Shown in pieces: positions 4,089 to 7,523 of a DNA stretch of 7,523 nucleotides. Origin of the DNA: Mollicutes bacterium (GTDB taxonomy: Bacteria; Bacillota_I; Bacilli_A; Izemoplasmatales; Izemoplasmataceae); contig PWKX01000084.1 of assembly GCA_003559585.1 (NCBI GenBank), forward strand, positions 1 to 7,523, read 5' to 3'. Made by a program: the position numbers and the translations under genes. Each line of letters begins with the position of its first letter. Position 1 is the first letter of the stretch. The notes below the pieces were generated by a model. The model ran no database searches. It worked only from the letters and a program-made list of their open reading frames with translations, and had not been told where the DNA came from.

Positions 4089-5870
4089 TTATTCGACGGT
4101 AACACTTTTCGCCAAATTACGTGGTTTATCTATATCATGACCTCGATTTAAAGCCGCATAGTAAGCAATCAATTGACTCGGTAAGACCGTTAACAGCGGC
4201 GCCAAGGATGGATTTACATTCTTAAGGACAATTTCATCGCCTGGTTCTTGTAGTGATTCAAAAACAATGGTTAACGTCTTCGCCCCACGACTATGAACTT
4301 CAGCCAAATTACTTCGAGTATTTTGAGCGGTTTTATCATTAGAAATAATCGCAATGACTGGTGTATCTGTTTCGATTAATGCAATCGTTCCGTGTTTTAA
4401 TTCACCGGCGGCAAAACCTTCGGTGTGGATATAAGAGATTTCTTTTAACTTTAAAGCTGCTTCTAAACTAACGTGATAATCATTTCCGCGGCCAATATAA
4501 AAACAATGATCTTTAGTTAACGTTTGTTTGACAAGATCATCAATGTAGTCGACGTTGTCTAAACATTGTTCCATCGCTATTGCAACTTCACTCAACTCAC
4601 GTTTTAAAGCAAACGTTTGACAACTCAACGCATAAGCCAAGATTGATAAGACCGCAATTTGTGCTGTGTACGCTTTGGTAGAGGCAACGGCTATTTCTGG
4701 TCCAGCAAATATTTCTAATGCATCATCCGCTTCTCTAGCTAAGGTTGATGTGATCACATTGGTGATGGTTAGTGTTGGGTATTGTTTTTTCTTTAAGTTT
4801 AATAAACAAGCTCTTAAATCTGCGGTTTCTCCGCTTTGCGATATTAAGATGAAATAAGGTTTGTCACCTAATATTGGCATTTGATATGCAAACTCTGAAG
4901 CGATATGAACCTCAGTGGGAATGCCCGTGAGTTTTTCAAACAAGCCCTTCCCTATAAACCCTGCATGCATGGATGTCCCGGCAGCCAAAATATGAAGCCG
5001 ATTGTGTTTTTTAATGGACTTTAGTAACATCTGACTAATATTAATCGTATTGCCGTTAAAAAACTTTGAGATGATGCCTCTTAGCATGGTCGGTTGTTCA
5101 TAGATTTCTTTTAACATATAGTGCGGGAAATTTCCTTTTTCCGTATGTAAGACATCCATATCAAACACCGACATATCATAAGGAAGCACCGTTCCATCCA
5201 AATCGTATATGGTCGCATCGTCTTTGCTCATTTGTAAAAAGGTTTCGTCTTCTAAGGCCATATAACGCTCTGCCGTACCAATCAATGCCATCATATCAGA
5301 TCCGATAATCATCCCATCATCGGCTGTGGCCAACAACAACGGACTTCTATGTTTAGCCGCATACAATGTATCAGGGCTTTCATGATCAATCACAAGTAAC
5401 GCATAAGACCCTTGTAACAATTTCAACGTTTTCCTCATCGCATTTGGCACAGGCATCTGTTTTGCAAAAAGTGCCATTAACTCAACGATAACCTCAGTAT
5501 CAGTTTCACTTTTAAAAGCATGATTATCAAAATACATGGTTTTTAAAGCTTTATGATTGTCAATCACACCATTGTGAACAATACTGAAACGTTGATCTGA
5601 GCTCATATGCGGATGCGCATTTTCACGATTAACCTTGCCATGTGTGGCCCATCTAGTATGACCAATACCCAACGCGGCTTTCGTGGTCGTTAAAGATTTT
5701 TCTAGTTCCACAATTCTACCTTTTTCTTTAAACAGTTGAAACGTTTTATTTTCACCATCGTAAAGCGACATACCCGCAGAATCATACCCTCTATACTCAA
5801 GTCGCTTTAAACCATTTAATATAATCTCTTTTGCATCATTTAATCCAAGATACCCTACAATTCCACACAT
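4089..5870 (-). CDS. glmS: Glutamine--fructose-6-phosphate aminotransferase (isomerising)
   Basis: A complete 593-residue GlmS (E. coli 609, B. subtilis 600). It makes glucosamine-6-phosphate from fructose-6-phosphate and glutamine, the first step to UDP-GlcNAc for wall, glycan or glycolipid synthesis, in the cytoplasm. The N-terminal glutaminase domain starts M-C-G-I-V-G-Y, Cys2 becoming the N-terminal nucleophile after Met removal; R74-W, H99-N-G-V and D124 line the glutamine pocket. Two SIS sugar-isomerase domains follow: A-A-G-T-S (296-300) and S-Q-S-G-E-T (344-349) in the first; the second carries catalytic Glu477 (K-E-I-S-Y) and His493 (E-L-K-H-G). The invariant tail D-K-P-R-N-L-A-K-S-V-T-V-E includes Lys588. 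All catalytic residues are present. The ATG is fixed by the required Met-Cys start; an AAGAGTGA ribosome site precedes it. Single-gene unit with its own promoter and terminator; no glmS ribozyme is apparent upstream. Confidence 0.98.
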   Translation of the reverse strand: MCGIVGYLGLNDAKEIILNGLKRLEYRGYDSAGMSLYDGENKTFQLFKEKGRIVELEKSLTTTKAALGIGHTRWATHGKVNRENAHPHMSSDQRFSIVHNGVIDNHKALKTMYFDNHAFKSETDTEVIVELMALFAKQMPVPNAMRKTLKLLQGSYALLVIDHESPDTLYAAKHRSPLLLATADDGMIIGSDMMALIGTAERYMALEDETFLQMSKDDATIYDLDGTVLPYDMSVFDMDVLHTEKGNFPHYMLKEIYEQPTMLRGIISKFFNGNTINISQMLLKSIKKHNRLHILAAGTSMHAGFIGKGLFEKLTGIPTEVHIASEFAYQMPILGDKPYFILISQSGETADLRACLLNLKKKQYPTLTITNVITSTLAREADDALEIFAGPEIAVASTKAYTAQIAVLSILAYALSCQTFALKRELSEVAIAMEQCLDNVDYIDDLVKQTLTKDHCFYIGRGNDYHVSLEAALKLKEISYIHTEGFAAGELKHGTIALIETDTPVIAIISNDKTAQNTRSNLAEVHSRGAKTLTIVFESLQEPGDEIVLKNVNPSLAPLLTVLPSQLIAYYAALNRGHDIDKPRNLAKSVTVE

Positions 5871-5938
5871 CTATATTCACTCTTTTCCAGACCTTATTAA
5901 ACACGCAACAATCCGTGCATTATTTTTTTCGTAACGAC

Positions 5939-5966
5939 ATTATACATCTTTTTTCAGTTTTTGAAA
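5939..5966 (-). promoter_or_regulatory. Candidate glmS promoter
   Basis: On the minus strand a perfect TATAAT (5944 to 5939) lies 16 bases from TTTCAA (5966 to 5961). Transcription would start near 5932, leaving a leader of about 60 bases with only a weak CACG/CGTG hairpin, too short for a glmS ribozyme. Confidence 0.55.
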
Positions 5967-6031
5967 AGTTTTTTCACTAAATATAACGCATGGTATTCTT
6001 TTAAAAACAATCATAAAAACCTTATCCCAAC

Positions 6032-6064
6032 AAAAAAGCGCGGGCGTATTTTTGCCGGCGCTTT
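6032..6064 (-). terminator. gnd terminator
   Basis: An 11-position stem (6035-6045 with 6054-6064, one mismatch, mostly G/C) has an 8-base loop. On the minus strand it is followed by a run of six T (6037 to 6032), 26 bases after the gnd stop codon. It separates gnd from glmS. Confidence 0.88.
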
Positions 6065-6090
6065 AAGCGTATATCATCACTTTTTATTGG

Positions 6091-7523
6091 TTAAACGTTA
6101 TAAGTTGTTGATGCTGTTTTTCCACCTTTACCAGTCCAATCGGTATGGAAAAATTCACCACGTTTTTTATCAACTCTTTCATAGGTATGCGCCCCAAAAT
6201 AATCACGCTGTGCTTGAATCAAATTAGCTGGCAATGTTCCTTGTGTAAACCCGTGGAAATAATTAAGCGCAGCTGACAAGCTTGGTACTGGGATGCCATT
6301 TAACACAGCCACAGACACCACTTCTCTTAAAGCGCTTATGTTGTCATTAATGGCTTGTTTAAAGAAATCATCAAACAGTAAGTTAGAAAGATCAGGCGTT
6401 TTTTCAAACGCTTGTTTAATGTCTCCTAAAAAGCGTGAACGAATGATACAACCACCACGCCACATAAGCGCAATCGAACCATAATCTAAGGACCAATCAT
6501 GTTCACTCGCGGCCTTTTTCAGTAACGAAAAACCTTGTGTGTATGATAATATTTTCGCCGCATATAACGCTTGTCTAATTTTTTCAATAAAAGCTTTTTG
6601 ATTACCATCAAAACTGATCGCCGGCGCATTAAAAACCTCGCTTGCTTTCATTCGTTCTTCTTTTAATGACGATAAAAACCTAGCATACACTGATTCACCA
6701 ATCAATGAAAGTGGCACACCAGATTCAAGGGATGCATGCACCGTCCATTTCCCTGTGCCTTTTTGTCCGGCAGAATCCAAAATCTTATCCAATAACGGGG
6801 TGCCATCTTCATCATTAACTTGCATGATGTTGGCGGTGATTTCAATTAAATAACTATCTAACTCTGTTTGATTCCAAGCTTCAAAAATATCCCCCATTTG
6901 ATTAGGTTTTAAACGAAACAACGCCCGCATGATATGGTAGGTTTCACTAATTAACTGCATATCCCCATATTCTATACCGTTATGCACCATTTTTACATAA
7001 TGACCAGCGCCATTCTCGCCAACCCATTCACAACAAGGCTCGCCGTTTACTTCAGCAGAAATCGATTGAAACATCTCTTTAATAAGCGGCCAAGCCTCAC
7101 TGGTGCCACCAGGCATGATCGAAGGACCTTTTAAAGCGCCTTCTTCGCCGCCCGATATCCCTGTCCCAACAAAAAGAACACCTTTTGCTTCTAAATAATG
7201 AGTGCGTCTAATGGTGTCTTCATAATTTGAATTACCACCATCAATGATGACATCGCCTTGATCAAGAAGCGGCAATAGTTGCTCAATCACCATATCAACA
7301 GGTTTCCCAGCCTTAATCATTAACATGATTTTACGTGGCTTACTTAAATCGGCCACAAGTTTTTTCATATCAGTGGTTCCTCGCACAGCCTTTCCCTTAG
7401 CTCGACCATTTAAAAACGCATCGATTTTATCTTGTTTCCGTGAAGAAACCATCACTTGATAACCATGTTCTACCATATTAAGTGCTAAGTTTTCTCCCAT
7501 GACCGCAATACCAATCAATGCCA
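6091..7523 (-). CDS. gnd: 6-phosphogluconate dehydrogenase, decarboxylating (first few codons outside the window)
   Basis: 476 residues are visible, starting A-L-I-G-I-A-V-M-G-E-N-L; the reading frame is open to the edge and about six or seven N-terminal residues are missing. The TTG at 7518 is an internal leucine, not the start. The enzyme oxidises 6-phosphogluconate to ribulose-5-phosphate and CO2 with reduction of NADP+, in the oxidative pentose phosphate pathway. Visible landmarks are the Rossmann motif G-I-A-V-M-G; S-S-R-K after the second strand, whose arginine suits NADP; D-G-G-N-S; the signature running from G-I-S-G-G-E-E-G to I-M-P-G-G; and catalytic Lys and Glu in H-Y-V-K-M-V-H-N-G-I-E-Y. 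The C-terminus continues past the usual short bacterial end to W-T-G-K-G-G-K-T-A-S-T-T-Y-N-V, as in the long form known from yeast. The gene has its own terminator; what lies upstream is not visible. Confidence 0.97.
   Translation of the reverse strand, partial: ALIGIAVMGENLALNMVEHGYQVMVSSRKQDKIDAFLNGRAKGKAVRGTTDMKKLVADLSKPRKIMLMIKAGKPVDMVIEQLLPLLDQGDVIIDGGNSNYEDTIRRTHYLEAKGVLFVGTGISGGEEGALKGPSIMPGGTSEAWPLIKEMFQSISAEVNGEPCCEWVGENGAGHYVKMVHNGIEYGDMQLISETYHIMRALFRLKPNQMGDIFEAWNQTELDSYLIEITANIMQVNDEDGTPLLDKILDSAGQKGTGKWTVHASLESGVPLSLIGESVYARFLSSLKEERMKASEVFNAPAISFDGNQKAFIEKIRQALYAAKILSYTQGFSLLKKAASEHDWSLDYGSIALMWRGGCIIRSRFLGDIKQAFEKTPDLSNLLFDDFFKQAINDNISALREVVSVAVLNGIPVPSLSAALNYFHGFTQGTLPANLIQAQRDYFGAHTYERVDKKRGEFFHTDWTGKGGKTASTTYNV

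Noticed and set aside
5882..5930. A possible structured leader (CACG/CGTG hairpin) before glmS as a riboswitch or ribozyme.
   Set aside because: The stem is only 4 bp and no ribozyme core could be recognised.
5961..6227. An 88-codon plus-strand open frame across the glmS promoter and the end of gnd.
   Set aside because: It overlaps the gnd terminator and the gnd coding end on the other strand, has no family resemblance and no ribosome site.

Overview
The window is a 7.5 kb piece of a low-G+C bacterial chromosome. The A/T-rich codon use, the strong Shine-Dalgarno sequences (AAGGAG, GGAGGT and GGTGAT types), the Rho-independent hairpins after almost every gene, a standard genetic code (TGG for all tryptophans, TGA as a stop) and a lipobox lipoprotein suggest a Firmicute or one of its wall-less relatives that keep the standard code (Acholeplasma/Izemoplasma-like Mycoplasmatota). 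The lineage is an inference from style and gene content; no rRNA or other marker is present.

Layout from left to right: the 5' part of a DegV-family fatty-acid-binding protein gene (minus, runs off the left edge); a divergent intergenic region with two short palindromes and a good sigma-A-type promoter; a PfpI/DJ-1 family gene (plus); a bidirectional hairpin terminator; a gene for a TIKI/EreA/ChaN-like superfamily protein (minus); a 90-bp divergent regulatory region; an AraC-family regulator (plus); a second bidirectional terminator that overlaps the end of the regulator gene; a His-rich lipoprotein made of two tandem copies of one domain (minus), preceded by a 23-bp palindrome of Fur-family architecture; the glmS terminator, glmS (minus) and its promoter; the gnd terminator; and gnd (minus), which lacks only its first few codons at the right edge. 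No gap between genes exceeds 300 bases. No RNA genes, insertion sequences, phage genes or CRISPR arrays were seen.

Nearly every gene appears to be its own transcription unit. glmS (UDP-GlcNAc precursor supply) and gnd (oxidative pentose phosphate pathway) are housekeeping genes. The left and centre hold small accessory units. The two that most deserve attention are (i) the AraC regulator divergent from the TIKI-like gene, whose shared promoter region carries a 20-bp-period direct repeat suited to an AraC protein, and (ii) the duplicated His-rich lipoprotein with a candidate metal-responsive operator, which together look like a small metal (probably zinc) binding unit. All functional links are inference from sequence alone.
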